A stretch of 64,000 nt of DNA, from assembly GCF_001543325.1 (NCBI RefSeq), contig NZ_CP013355.1, positions 868,001 through 932,000 of the forward strand, read 5' to 3'. The notes under the pieces were generated by a model. The model was given only the letters and a program-made list of their open reading frames with translations. It was not told the origin of the DNA and did not search any database. A program made the position numbers and the translations under genes. The DNA comes from Lutibacter profundi. GTDB lineage: Bacteria; Bacteroidota; Bacteroidia; Flavobacteriales; Flavobacteriaceae. Numbering within the stretch: position 1 is the stretch's first letter; every line of letters begins with the position of its first letter. Below, one piece after another: positions 10,899 to 21,100 of this stretch.

Positions 10899-11321
10899 TT
10901 AGTCAAATTTATTTAAACGAATTCCATCTTCAGAAATAGTTATTAATTTTTGTCTAAACAATCCTCCTATGGCACTTTTAAATGCCTTTTTACTCATACC
11001 TAACTGATATTTAATATCGTCTGGCGCGCTTTTATCATGTAAGGCAATAAAGCCCTGCTGTTTTTTTAAAGCATTTAAAATTAAAATTTCATTTTTCACA
11101 ATAGTCTGCTTAAACCCTACTGGTTGTAAGCTCACATCTAACTTTTCATCTTCACGAATTTTTTTAATGTAACCAACTAATTTTTGACCTTCTTCAATTT
11201 TTTGATACAATTCATCCTTGTAAAGCAATCCTTCAAACTCTTCATTTATTAATACTGTAAAACCCATTCCTGTATTTCTTACAACCATTAAGTCTACTTT
11301 TTCTCCTACTTTTAAATCCAT
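10899..11321 (-). CDS. S1-domain RNA-binding protein, half-length CvfB-like
   Basis: The 140 residues hold an S1/OB-type domain (LKVGEKVDLMVVRNTGMGFT, GLLYKDELY, GYIKKIREDEKLDVSLQP) followed by a winged-helix segment (LGMSKKAFKSAIGGLFRQKL). This matches the C-terminal half of CvfB-family proteins, which are normally about 280 residues with further S1 domains in front. The upstream boundary is tight, 2 bases after the menD stop, so no N-terminal half is hidden there. It is the last gene of the thioesterase-menF-menD operon. CvfB proteins bind RNA; a link to menaquinone synthesis is only positional. Confidence 0.82.
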   Translation of the reverse strand: MDLKVGEKVDLMVVRNTGMGFTVLINEEFEGLLYKDELYQKIEEGQKLVGYIKKIREDEKLDVSLQPVGFKQTIVKNEILILNALKKQQGFIALHDKSAPDDIKYQLGMSKKAFKSAIGGLFRQKLITISEDGIRLNKFD

Positions 11322-11323
11322 TT

Positions 11324-12991
11324 TTATTCTTTTAAATTGTTGAAATATGCTTTTAATATTTTATCATTTTCTTCTCTTGGAGTAAATACCTCTAGTAATT
11401 TAGGGAATTTCGATTTATTATAAAATTTAGAAAGTTGTGTTTCAAGCTCAAATTCACTCTCTGCTTTAGTATATTCAAAATTATGCATTTTACACAAATA
11501 TTCAGCTGTTAAATTATGAGGTGTTTCAAAATAATCTAAGGCATTAGACTCTTTTGGCCCCGGAATAAATCTAAAAATACCTCCTCCTCCATTATTTAGT
11601 ACTATAATTCTAAAATTAACAGGAATATAGTTGTTCCAAAGTGCATTACTATCATAAAAAAAGCTAATATCACCTGTAATAAACACCGTGTTTTCTTCTA
11701 CTGCAAATGCCGCACCAATGGCTGTACTTGTACTACCATCAATACCGCTTGTACCTCTATTGCAAAATACATGTAACGTTTTGTTTATATCAAACAATTG
11801 GGAATATCTAATTATTGAACTATTACCAAGCTGCAATTGTGAATTATTTGAAATTGAAGGTAATACTTTACTAAATACTTTTAAGTCTGAAAACTCACAG
11901 GTTTCTAAAAAATCTTGATGCTTTTTTAATCTAATTTCTTTCTTTTGTAACCAATAATTTTGATAATTACTTTTAGTTGTTTTTGTTAAAAAGAAAAACT
12001 GACTAAAAAATAATTGTGCTGATATTTTAAAATGGTGTGATAAACAATGAAATGTATCAAAAGCTCTTTTAGCATCAGCATGCCAATGATGTACTGGTTT
12101 ATACTTACGAAGATGCTGTTTTATTTTTTTTGAAACAATTAATCCACCCAAACTTAGTAAAATATCTGGTCTAAATTTCTCAAGTTCATCATCATTTAAA
12201 GGGAAAATTAATTTATCAATGCTATTTATAAATTTGGAATGTGAAATATTCGATGTATTCTCTATTAAAACTAATACTGAAGGATCTTTCACTAAATGTT
12301 CTAACTGGGTTTGCAGTAGTTCATCAGGAAAATGCGCTCCAACCAATACCATTTTTTTTGTAGAGGCATTCCATACATCAGCATATTTTTGAAGTTCATC
12401 TACTTCCAAAGGAATCTCATCTATTAAGCTAGTTTTCAACTCTTCAACAACAACTTCTTTTTTATAGTTTACGTATTCTTTTTCATACAAAGGCTCATCA
12501 AAAGGTACATTTATATGTGCTGGCCCTTTTTTATGTATTATCGTTTCAATTGCTTTTTTTATATTTTCAGTATCATTTTTAGTTCCTAAATTTGCAGAGT
12601 ATAAAATATGATTTTCAAATACATTTTCTTGTTTAATTGTTTGTCCGTCTCCAATATCAATTAAATGAGAAGGTCTATCTGCTGAAATAATCAGTAAAGG
12701 AATATTACTGTAATATGCCTCCGCAATTGCAGGGTAATAATTTAATAATGCAGAACCCGATGTGCATAGCAATGCAACAGGTTTTCTTGTTTGTTGTGCA
12801 ATTCCTAATGCAAAAAAAGCAGCACAACGCTCATCAACTATAGATAGTGTTTTAATTTTTTCCGAATCATTAAACCCAATAATTAACGGTGCATTTCGTG
12901 ATCCTGGAGATATTACAATGGTATTTATATTAAAATTTTCACAGTTTTTTACAACTAACTGAGCTAATTTATTTTTTGGAAATTGACGCAT
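11324..12991 (-). CDS. menD: SEPHCHC synthase, menaquinone pathway
   Basis: This 555-residue thiamine-diphosphate enzyme joins isochorismate with 2-oxoglutarate. The N-terminal domain shows VISPGSRNAPLIIGF and VDERCAAFFALGIAQ with the catalytic Glu of the TPP site. The C-terminal domain shows GTSGIDGSTSTAIGAAFA and VLNNGGGGIFRFIPG, the Mg-TPP motif. Length is typical. It is preceded by menF (75-base gap) and followed by the S1 gene (2-base gap) in one minus-strand operon. Confidence 0.95.
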   Translation of the reverse strand: MRQFPKNKLAQLVVKNCENFNINTIVISPGSRNAPLIIGFNDSEKIKTLSIVDERCAAFFALGIAQQTRKPVALLCTSGSALLNYYPAIAEAYYSNIPLLIISADRPSHLIDIGDGQTIKQENVFENHILYSANLGTKNDTENIKKAIETIIHKKGPAHINVPFDEPLYEKEYVNYKKEVVVEELKTSLIDEIPLEVDELQKYADVWNASTKKMVLVGAHFPDELLQTQLEHLVKDPSVLVLIENTSNISHSKFINSIDKLIFPLNDDELEKFRPDILLSLGGLIVSKKIKQHLRKYKPVHHWHADAKRAFDTFHCLSHHFKISAQLFFSQFFFLTKTTKSNYQNYWLQKKEIRLKKHQDFLETCEFSDLKVFSKVLPSISNNSQLQLGNSSIIRYSQLFDINKTLHVFCNRGTSGIDGSTSTAIGAAFAVEENTVFITGDISFFYDSNALWNNYIPVNFRIIVLNNGGGGIFRFIPGPKESNALDYFETPHNLTAEYLCKMHNFEYTKAESEFELETQLSKFYNKSKFPKLLEVFTPREENDKILKAYFNNLKE

Positions 12992-13066
12992 TTACATTCT
13001 AAATAATTGTTGCAAAGTTACGGAAAGTTATTCTAGTTATAATCTAATAAAAATAAGTTTAACTAT

Positions 13067-14143
13067 TTATAAAACTTTTTTCATTACCGCTGCTTTTAAA
13101 ACTGTTTCTTGCCACTCCTTTTCTGGTTTACTATCTGTGGTAATACCTCCTCCTATATAAATGGAAGCAATCTTATTATTCACTTGCATACACCGTAAAT
13201 TAACAAACAAATGCGTGTTCTTTTCTATATTGAGTTCGCCTAAATAACCTGCATAATAAGCTCTATCATAATTTTCATTCTCAAAAATAAATTTAGTAGC
13301 TTCTTTTTTTGGCAAACCACAAACTGCAGGTGTTGGGTGCAATGCTTCTATTAAATTTTCTAATAAATCCGTAGTTTTTAAGTCTCCTGCTATATCTGTC
13401 CTAATATGAAGTAAATCCCCTGCTTTAACAGTATATGTCCCTGACACTTCAATATTTTTAATACTTCCTTTAATTGTATTTAAAATATAATCTGTAACAT
13501 ACTGTTGTTCTTGCACTTCTTTCTCTTTCCAAACAACATGTACCGTGTTTTTATAACGTTGTGTTCCAGCCAACGCCATTGTATTAAACTTATTTTGAGT
13601 TACATTTATCAATCTTTCTGGTGTTGCTCCCATCCACAAACCAATACTTGGATGATACCACAAATACACAAAAGCATTTTTATAGTTATTCAGCATTCTT
13701 TTGAATGTATTTTCAATATCAAAATTAGCACATTCAACAGTTTCTTTTCTTGATAAAACTACTTTTTTTATGTGACTATTTTTAAGAAAATCAATCCCTT
13801 TTTGTACTAAATGAAGGTGATTTTTTTTTGACTTTTCATTGTGAAAAACTTTATTTGTTGAATCACCTAATGTTATTTTTAAATCCTTATCTGTTGCAAT
13901 TTCAGAAGTAAGTATACGGCATTTATCAGCTGAAAATAATATTTTTTTTTCATTTTTATTAAAAGGAGCAAAAAGAAAACCTTTCGCATTAAAAGAGTTT
14001 AAAAAATGTACTTCTTTATCATTATGAATATAGGCTTTAAGAATTGTTTCATTGGGCTTTCTAAAAATTACCAATGGTTGTTTAGCATTATAAAATCTTA
14101 AAGTTTCATGAATAAATTCTGTAGTCTCTTTTTGCAATTGCAT
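13067..14143 (-). CDS. menF: Isochorismate synthase
   Basis: This 358-residue chorismate-binding enzyme converts chorismate to isochorismate. Visible motifs include KKVVLSRKETV (general-base Lys), LWMGATPERLI, MALAGTQRY, the KAGDLLHIRTDIAG block and EALHPTPAVCGLPK, ending with NLRCMQV and YIGGGITTDSKPEKEW. The short N-terminal half is usual for Bacteroidota MenF. Genomic position between a hotdog thioesterase and menD supports menaquinone rather than siderophore synthesis; a salicylate/EntC role is the less likely alternative. Confidence 0.93.
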   Translation of the reverse strand: MQLQKETTEFIHETLRFYNAKQPLVIFRKPNETILKAYIHNDKEVHFLNSFNAKGFLFAPFNKNEKKILFSADKCRILTSEIATDKDLKITLGDSTNKVFHNEKSKKNHLHLVQKGIDFLKNSHIKKVVLSRKETVECANFDIENTFKRMLNNYKNAFVYLWYHPSIGLWMGATPERLINVTQNKFNTMALAGTQRYKNTVHVVWKEKEVQEQQYVTDYILNTIKGSIKNIEVSGTYTVKAGDLLHIRTDIAGDLKTTDLLENLIEALHPTPAVCGLPKKEATKFIFENENYDRAYYAGYLGELNIEKNTHLFVNLRCMQVNNKIASIYIGGGITTDSKPEKEWQETVLKAAVMKKVL

Positions 14144-14162
14144 GTAATTTAATTGTTGAAAC

Positions 14163-14582
14163 TTATTTGTTTTCTAAAATAAAATTGGTGATTTTACAAA
14201 TTGAAATCATTCTATTTTTGTCATCTTCAATCTTAATTTCAACCAAATGAATTGTTTTTCCTTTGTGAATAATTTTTGCTGTTGCAGTAACAACACCACT
14301 TTTAACACTTCTTAAATGATTTGCTGAAAACTCAATACCTCTAACACTGTATTTATCTCTATCAATTGCTAACAATGATGTTGGACTCCCAACACTTTCA
14401 GCTAGTGCCATTGTTGCTCCACCATTTAAAATTCCATCAGGCTGATGTACTCTGTAATTTACAGGCATTGTAGCCACTAAATAGTCATTACCTAAATCTA
14501 CATATTTAATATTTAACGTTTCCATTAAGGTGTTTTTACACATGTTATTTAATAACTCAAGTATTGATTCTTTCTTACTCAT
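14163..14582 (-). CDS. PaaI-type hotdog thioesterase, probable DHNA-CoA thioesterase
   Basis: The protein has 139 residues with the hotdog-fold acyl-CoA thioesterase pattern: MPVNYRVHQPDGILNGGATM (HQPDGILNGG substrate loop), ALAESVGS (catalytic acidic residue in the central helix) and SANHLRSVKSGVVTATAK. As first gene of the menF-menD operon it is the natural candidate for the MenI step, hydrolysis of 1,4-dihydroxy-2-naphthoyl-CoA. The family alone would also allow phenylacetate-type substrates. It ends 19 bases before menF. Confidence 0.85.
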   Translation of the reverse strand: MSKKESILELLNNMCKNTLMETLNIKYVDLGNDYLVATMPVNYRVHQPDGILNGGATMALAESVGSPTSLLAIDRDKYSVRGIEFSANHLRSVKSGVVTATAKIIHKGKTIHLVEIKIEDDKNRMISICKITNFILENK

Positions 14583-14628
14583 AAAAAATTGTTATGCTGT
14601 AAAAATAAGAATTTAAAACTTTAAATAG

Positions 14629-14636
14629 TACCTTTG
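14629..14636 (+). promoter_or_regulatory. Candidate -7 element (TACCTTTG)
   Basis: TACCTTTG fits TAnnTTTG and lies 23 bases before the ATG at 14660. It argues for that ATG over the upstream TTG at 14645. A -33 TTTG was not found. Confidence 0.45.
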
Positions 14637-14659
14637 CTCAAGAATTGTATTTGTTTAAA

Positions 14660-15151
14660 ATGGCTTATAAAATTAGAGTAATATTAGATGTTGAAAATGA
14701 TGTAATTAGAGATATTGTTATTAATAAAACTGTTAATTTAGAAGATTTTCATTTAATTATTGCCAAATCTTTTGGTTTTAAAGGGCAAGAAATGGCATCT
14801 TTTTATAAAACGAATAACAATTGGGAACAAGGTGAGGAAATACCATTGTTTGACATGTCTGAAAATGGAAATTCTATAGCTATGAACTCATTTTTAGTGA
14901 AAGATATTTTTAAAAATGTAGGTGATAAATTAATTTATGTTTATGACTTTATGGCTATGTGGACTTTTTTTGTTGAACTTTCAGGGATTTCTGAAGATGA
15001 AATAGAAGATTTCAAAATAACATTCTCTTTTGGAAATACACCTGACCAAGCTCCTGAAAAAAAATTTATTGCTGAAAAATTAGATGATGTTTTTGATGTT
15101 TTTGATGATGAAAATAATTTTGAAAATATTGATGATTATGATATTTACTAA
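14660..15151 (+). CDS. pRiA4b ORF-3-like / IS1096 passenger-type family protein
   Basis: Starting at the ATG after a candidate -7 element, the protein has 163 residues: MAYKIRVILDVENDVIRDIV, then EDFHLIIAKSFGF, MASFYKTNNNWEQGEEIPLF, VYDFMAMWTFFVELSGI and an acidic C-terminal tail (about 12 Asp/Glu in the last 25 residues). This is the plasmid pRiA4b ORF-3-like fold, whose family names come from mobile-element passengers. Chromosomal single-domain copies like this are common in Bacteroidota and their function is unknown. No transposase or inverted repeats flank it. It converges on the next gene. Confidence 0.75.
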   Translation: MAYKIRVILDVENDVIRDIVINKTVNLEDFHLIIAKSFGFKGQEMASFYKTNNNWEQGEEIPLFDMSENGNSIAMNSFLVKDIFKNVGDKLIYVYDFMAMWTFFVELSGISEDEIEDFKITFSFGNTPDQAPEKKFIAEKLDDVFDVFDDENNFENIDDYDIY

Positions 15152-15154
15152 TAC

Positions 15155-15176
15155 AAATTAACCAAGGTTGGTAATT
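15155..15176. terminator. Possible weak bidirectional hairpin
   Basis: AAATTA-ACC and GGT-TGG-TAATTT fold back with a three-base bulge between two convergent stop codons. The stem is short and AT-rich. Confidence 0.35.
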
Positions 15177-16238
15177 TTAGTGTATAATATAAATATTTAC
15201 ATTTTCGTAATTTCTTGTCACAAAATCAAATGCTACTTTTAAAATATCTCCCATAGAATTACAATGTTTAAAATTTTTATCTTTTGTATAAGCATTTAAA
15301 TCCATTTTTAGTTGATTTATTTTTTCGGGTGTAGAAATTTTATCATTACACATGCAATCTAACAATGCATTAATCCTATCTTGAGAACCTTTAATTCTAC
15401 GTGCAATTGCAGATCGTTCTTCTCTTTTATACTGCTCAATAGATTCTTCTTGTAAATTTTCAGACACCATTTTAACAAATGGATAATTTTCTTTAAAAAA
15501 CTGAGGAAAATAAACTTTTAAATTCCCCTCAAAACTCTGTTGATCAAAATCCATTGCTCGAATACGGTATTCAACTTGGTCAAAATCATATGAAGCAACA
15601 ATAACATAGTTATAAGAACGCATATCTCCTAACAACCGAATCATACATCGCTCATTAAATTTTACAAATTCTTTTGACAACCGTTTTTTCCCTTTAACAG
15701 AAACTGTTTTCATATTTTCAATTAAAAACTGATCGCCGGGAATTCCTAACACATGCTCTTCAATTAACGTATCCTTATAAACTAAAAAATTAATATTATT
15801 GGGAGATAAAATATGTTCTAACTCCAAGCCGTAAACCCTAGAAGCATCTGCTTTTTTCACATACAAATACGTATGGTTATCATTTAAAATATTTCTAACT
15901 TTTACTCTAAAAGGTTTAGAGTTACCAAAAGTGCAATAATCTATAGCATCAACGGTTAAAAAGGGTAAAGAATTTTCACTTCCATCTCCGTGTAAAATCA
16001 TATACATTCTTTTCAAACTTAAATCTATTTCATCACGTTCATGTTCGGCATAATACACTCTTATCCATAAAGTATCATCTCCATTTTTATCATAAACCTC
16101 AACACCTCCAACAAAACGAAGCAAGTCATCATAAAACACAGGAATTTTAATATTCCTATTGTATTCTGTTAAATAATTATACAGTTGTTCATTAATTGGA
16201 TATGCTGGTTTTTTCTTTGAAATTAATTTTTCATCCAT
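15177..16238 (-). CDS. Conserved hypothetical protein, possibly kinase-like
   Basis: From the ATG at 16238 (a TTG six bases upstream is also in frame) this is a 353-residue soluble protein starting MDEKLISKKKPAYPINEQLY. I do not recognise a named family. It includes VYDKNGDDTLWIRVYYAEHE, a run of short beta-like segments, LLGDMRSYNYVIVASYDFDQ and IRAMDFDQQSFEGNL, and a helical C-terminal third. The AMDFDQ with nearby LLGDMRSYN loosely recalls the metal-binding and catalytic segments of atypical protein-kinase or aminoglycoside-phosphotransferase folds, but no P-loop is evident and I would not assign activity. No signal peptide. It is divergent from the ABC transporter pair. Confidence 0.75.
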   Translation of the reverse strand: MDEKLISKKKPAYPINEQLYNYLTEYNRNIKIPVFYDDLLRFVGGVEVYDKNGDDTLWIRVYYAEHERDEIDLSLKRMYMILHGDGSENSLPFLTVDAIDYCTFGNSKPFRVKVRNILNDNHTYLYVKKADASRVYGLELEHILSPNNINFLVYKDTLIEEHVLGIPGDQFLIENMKTVSVKGKKRLSKEFVKFNERCMIRLLGDMRSYNYVIVASYDFDQVEYRIRAMDFDQQSFEGNLKVYFPQFFKENYPFVKMVSENLQEESIEQYKREERSAIARRIKGSQDRINALLDCMCNDKISTPEKINQLKMDLNAYTKDKNFKHCNSMGDILKVAFDFVTRNYENVNIYIIH

Positions 16239-16329
16239 GTTCAAAATCTATAGTCACTTCCAAATTTAGTATATTGCTGTAACAATTTTGTATAAATGTC
16301 GTCTTAATTTTATACTAAACAAAAAAATA

Positions 16330-17229
16330 TTGGAAACAATCTTATCTCTTCGTAATCTCAATAAAAAATTTGGACATATTCATGCTGTTAATAATTTATC
16401 CTTTGATATTAAAAAAGGAAATGTATATGGTATTTTAGGCCCAAACGGAAGTGGAAAATCAACCACATTGGGTATTATTTTAAACGTTGTAAACAAAACT
16501 TCTGGCAGTTTTAATTGGTTTAATGGTAATTTATCTACGCATCAAGCTCTAAAAAAAGTGGGTGCAATAATAGAGCGCCCTAATTTTTATCCTTATATGA
16601 CTGCCATTCAAAATTTAAAATTAGTTTGTAAAATAAAAGAAATTCCTTTTACTAAAATTGAAGAGAAACTAAAAATCGTCAATCTGCATGAAAGAAGAAA
16701 CAGTAAATTCAAAACGTTTTCTTTAGGTATGAAACAACGATTAGCCATAGCTTCAGCATTATTAAACGACCCTGAAATTTTAATTTTAGATGAACCTACA
16801 AATGGATTAGACCCACAGGGTATTCATGAAATTAGAAAAATAATTAAAGATATTGCGACTAACGGAACTACAATTTTACTAGCTTCACACTTACTAGATG
16901 AAGTTGAAAAAGTATGCTCTCATGTAGTAGTTATTAGAAATGGTATTAAATTATATGCGGGTAGCGTTGATGAAATAACAGCCTCTCAAGGTTTGTTTGA
17001 ACTTAAAATTGATGGTGATTTTAAAAAGCTAATTACTTTACTTTCTGATTTTGATGGAATAGCTTCAGTAAAAGTAATTGATGATAAAATAATTGCAACT
17101 TTAAGTAAGGAAATTTCAGCCTCTGAAATAAACTCTTTTTTGTTTAAAAATGGATTGGTTTTATCACATTTAATAAAGCGTAAACCAAGTTTAGAGCAAC
17201 AATTTTTAACATTAACAAACAGTAACTAA
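16330..17229 (+). CDS. ABC transporter ATP-binding protein (ABC-2 export type)
   Basis: The best start is TTG at 16330, giving METILSLRNLNKKFGHIHAV and 299 residues. The upstream TTG at 16288 would add 14 residues without family support. Walker A is GPNGSGKST (37-45), the signature FSLGMKQRL, Walker B ILILDEPTNGLD and the switch LLASHLLDEVEKVC. A C-terminal accessory region of about 90 residues follows. One base separates its stop from the permease ATG. The pair resembles bacitracin/lantibiotic-type exporters; the substrate is unknown. Confidence 0.93.
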   Translation: METILSLRNLNKKFGHIHAVNNLSFDIKKGNVYGILGPNGSGKSTTLGIILNVVNKTSGSFNWFNGNLSTHQALKKVGAIIERPNFYPYMTAIQNLKLVCKIKEIPFTKIEEKLKIVNLHERRNSKFKTFSLGMKQRLAIASALLNDPEILILDEPTNGLDPQGIHEIRKIIKDIATNGTTILLASHLLDEVEKVCSHVVVIRNGIKLYAGSVDEITASQGLFELKIDGDFKKLITLLSDFDGIASVKVIDDKIIATLSKEISASEINSFLFKNGLVLSHLIKRKPSLEQQFLTLTNSN

Positions 17230-17230
17230 A

Positions 17231-18058
17231 ATGCTACGACTTTTAAATATAGAAATTCACAAATTAAAATACAATAGAGCCAGTAGAATATTAATACTAA
17301 TTTACTTTATTCTATTAACTTCAATAGCTTTAATTGCTGCTGTTAAATTTGATATTGGCCCTATAAAATTTCATTTAGCTGAACAAGGAATTTTCAACTT
17401 CCCATACATTTGGCACTTTAATACATTTATGGCCTCCTTTTTTAAATTCTTTTTACTACTTGTTATTGTTTCAATGATGGCCAACGAATACAGTAACAAA
17501 ACACTAAAGCAAAATTTAATTGACGGGTTAAGCAAAAAAGAGTTTGTCCTCTCAAAGTTTTATACCGTTATATTACTAGCCTTAATCTCAACCATTTTTG
17601 TATTTATTGTTTCATTAATACTCGGATATATCTATTCTGATTTTACAGAATTTTCAATAGTTACAACCAATTTAGAGTATTTACTTGCTTTTTTTGTGAA
17701 ATTAGTAGCTTTCTTTTCTTTTGGACTATTTTTAGGAGTCCTTGTTAAACGTTCTGCTTTTGCCGTTGGAGCCTTGCTAATTTGGGCTATGTTTGAAAGT
17801 TTTGTAAAAGGGATGGTCTATTGGAAAACAGAAGATAATGTTGAAAGAATTATGCAGTTTTTCCCTTTAGAAGCAATGAGTAATTTAATTAAAGAGCCTT
17901 TTACACGTTTAAGCGCTGTTAAAACTGTTGCTAAACAAGTAGGCGAAAACTTATCAAAAGACTTTTCTGTGCAACCTTTAGACATTCTAATTGTAATTAT
18001 TTGGACCATTATCTTTATTTATCTTTCTTATGTATTACTCAAAAAAAGAGATTTGTAA
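17231..18058 (+). CDS. ABC-2 type transporter permease
   Basis: This 275-residue integral membrane protein has about six hydrophobic segments, including ILILIYFILLTSIALIAA, FFKFFLLLVIVSMMA, VILLALISTIFVFIVSLIL, LVAFFSFGLFLGVLV and ILIVIIWTIIFIYLSYVLL. The phrase MMANEYSNKTLKQNLIDGLSKKEFVLSKF between the second and third helices is typical of ABC-2 permeases. It is translationally adjacent to the ATPase gene and probably forms a 2+2 exporter in the inner membrane. Confidence 0.9.
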   Translation: MLRLLNIEIHKLKYNRASRILILIYFILLTSIALIAAVKFDIGPIKFHLAEQGIFNFPYIWHFNTFMASFFKFFLLLVIVSMMANEYSNKTLKQNLIDGLSKKEFVLSKFYTVILLALISTIFVFIVSLILGYIYSDFTEFSIVTTNLEYLLAFFVKLVAFFSFGLFLGVLVKRSAFAVGALLIWAMFESFVKGMVYWKTEDNVERIMQFFPLEAMSNLIKEPFTRLSAVKTVAKQVGENLSKDFSVQPLDILIVIIWTIIFIYLSYVLLKKRDL

Positions 18059-18086
18059 ATAATTATTAATTTTTAATAGATATTCA

Positions 18087-18094
18087 TACATTTG
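18087..18094 (+). promoter_or_regulatory. Candidate -7 element (TACATTTG) upstream of the first T9SS giant
   Basis: TACATTTG fits TAnnTTTG and lies 27 bases before the ATG at 18122, supporting that start over the GTG at 18110. No -33 match was found. Confidence 0.4.
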
Positions 18095-18121
18095 GAGAAT
18101 TACTAGCAAGTGAAATCCTGT

Positions 18122-21100
18122 ATGAAAAAATTACTAACAATCCTTTCTTTTTTATGTGTATTACAAAGTTTTTCCCAAGGGGAAGCTAATTTCTGGTACT
18201 TTGGTGAAAATGCTGGATTAGATTTTAATAGTGGTTCTCCTGTTGCACTTAATGACGGCCAATTAAATACTTTTGAAGGGTGCTCATCTTTCTCAGATTC
18301 AAATGGCAACTTATTGTTTTATTCTGATGGAACTACAATATGGAATAAAAACCACACTGTAATGCCTAATGGTTTTGGGTTAAAAGGACATCCTTCTAGC
18401 ACACAATCTGCTATGATTATTCCACGCCCCGGAAGCACAAATGAATACTATCTTTTTACTGTTGGATCTGCAGTATCTGGAGGTGAATTTGGATTTAATT
18501 ATTATACTATTGATATGAATGCTGATGGTGGATTAGGTGATATTGTAGCTGGGCCTATTGATCTTTCTGGACTTAAATCAAATTTATGGACAGAAAAAGT
18601 TGCTGCCATTAAAGGAGGTGATTGCAATACTTTTTGGGTGCTCTCTTATGCTGAAAATCAATTTTATGCTTACAAAGTTTCTAGCACTGGAGTTAACTCA
18701 AATGCTGTAACTTCAACAACTTCACACACTGCTGATGACAGAAGAGGCTACTTAAAAATAGCTCCAAATGGCAAAAAAGTAGCTATTGCGCATATGGCTG
18801 ATATGAAACTCCTACTTTATGATTTTGACAATACAACTGGAATAGTAACCAATGAAAAAAGTTTGCCTCTTGTTTTTCCTGAAAATAAACCCTACGGTGT
18901 TGAGTTTTCTGCAAATAGCGAAAAGTTATACGTAAATGCTTCAAACGACTATTATAGCAACATATTCTCTGAGTGGAATAATCCTAGTAACCACTTATCA
19001 ACTTTATACCAATTTAATCTAAGCTCAAATATAATTGAAGATATTATTGACTCTAGAGAAATTATAGATTCTAGAAATTTATATAGAGGAGCACTACAAT
19101 TAGGTCCTGATCAAAAAATTTATAGAGCCCTTTCTGAAACATATAATATTGGAATACCTTATCTTGGCGTTATTGAAAACCCAGAAAAGGATGGAATTTT
19201 ATGTAATTATAAGCACAAAGAAATCTCTTTAGGTATTAAAAATTCAACACAAGGATTACCTCCTTTTATTGCTTCAATTTTTTCACAAATAGAGATTACA
19301 AGTGTAGATGATCAGGGTACAACAACGGTTTTAAATGACCAAACAACACATGTATGCGTTGGAGATAGCTTTGATATAATTCCTGAACCTTTAACAGGTA
19401 CTTCAACCTACAAATGGTTTTTTAATAGTGATACTACTCCTTTTTCGAATTCAAAAAATTTAACTTTTACAAATATTAACACCTCTGCAAGTGGTTTATA
19501 TTCTTTGGAAGTTTCACAAACTGATAGTTGTGGAAACATTATTATCTTAGAAGGTGAATTTTCCATAGAAGTTTATGACGTTCCTGTTGCATACCAACCT
19601 TCATCAATTGATCAATGTGATGATGATAATGATGGTTTTTATGCATTTGATTTGGCTGCTTTAAGAGATGCTGAAGTACGGAATGGTCAAAGTTCAACAG
19701 AATTTAATGTCTCTTATTTTAGAAACTTGATTGATGCTGATACAAATTCTAATGAAATTACAAATCCATACATAAATTCTTCAGCTTATAGTACAGATAC
19801 TATTATTGCCAAAATTTATAATGTTCAAAACCCTAATTGTTATAATACCAAAAGCCTTACCATTCAAGTATTTGAAACACCCAAGCCCTCTTTAACAATA
19901 CCTGTTTTAGGTCAATGTGATTCTAATTTAGTTGGGACAGATATTGACGGTATTGAAATTTTTGATTTAACCTTAAAAGAGCCTGAAATTTTAAACGGAC
20001 AATTAGCTACAGATTTTACGATTACTTATTTTCTAGATGCTACTTTAAATAATCCCATTCCAAATCCTGCAACTTTTCAAAATACGATAAGAACACAACC
20101 TATTTATGTAAAAATAGTAAATACTTTAAATCCTAATTGTAGTGCTGTTACTAATTTTGATATTGAAGTATTTGAATTGCCAACTGTAACATCATCAGCT
20201 AATTTAAAGCAATGTGATGATGACACCGACGGATTTAGTACTTTTAATTTAACAGAGGTAAATGAAAAAATTTCTACAAATTCAACCAATGAAAATTTCA
20301 CCTATTTCACAACATCTTTAGCTGCAGACACAAATGATAATACTAAATTAATAACCAATCCAACTGCATATATCAACCAAAATGTGACAACAGATACGGT
20401 TTGGACTCGAATAGAAAACAATAATGGGTGCCACCGTGTTGCTGAAATAAATTTAACCGTTTCAACAACTGGTATTCCTCCTTCTTTTAAACAAAGAGCG
20501 TTTTATGAATGTGATGATTTTATAGATGTACTTAATAACGAAAGAGACGGAGTAACATCCTTTAACTTTAGTGGCATTACCAATGACGTAAAAGCCCTTT
20601 TTCCTGCCAATCAGCAATTAATTATCACTTATTATAGAAATGAAGCTGATGCTTTATCTGAATTAAACCCAATTGTTGACCCCTCAAATTATAGAAATAT
20701 AGGATATTCTAGTCCTCAAATTATACACATAAGAATTGATAGTGAACTAGATAATGATTGTCTTGGAATTTGGCCTCGTATTACCTTAAATGTTGAACCT
20801 GTACCTATTGCTAATAGCGTAACTATATACAGACAGTGTGATGATGATTTTGATGGGTTTTTTCCTTTTGATACAACAAATATTCAAACAACCGTTTTAA
20901 ACGGACAAACAGGAATGACTGTTTCTTATTTTGACCAAAACGGAAACGCTTTACCAACTCCACTACCTAACCCTTTTTTAACTAAAAGTCAAACCATTAC
21001 AATTAGAGTTACCGATAACAATTCTATTGACCCTGATGGTGCTTGTTTTGACGAAACTACATTAGAATTTATTGTTGATAAAAAACCCGTGGCATACACA

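Noticed and set aside
14660-15151. IS1096-passenger family name taken as a sign of a mobile element
   Set aside because: No transposase, inverted repeats or target duplication lie around it; the family is common on chromosomes.
16288-16329. Fourteen-codon extension of the ABC ATPase from an upstream TTG
   Set aside because: The family starts with the residues after the TTG at 16330 and the extension has no similarity to ABC proteins.
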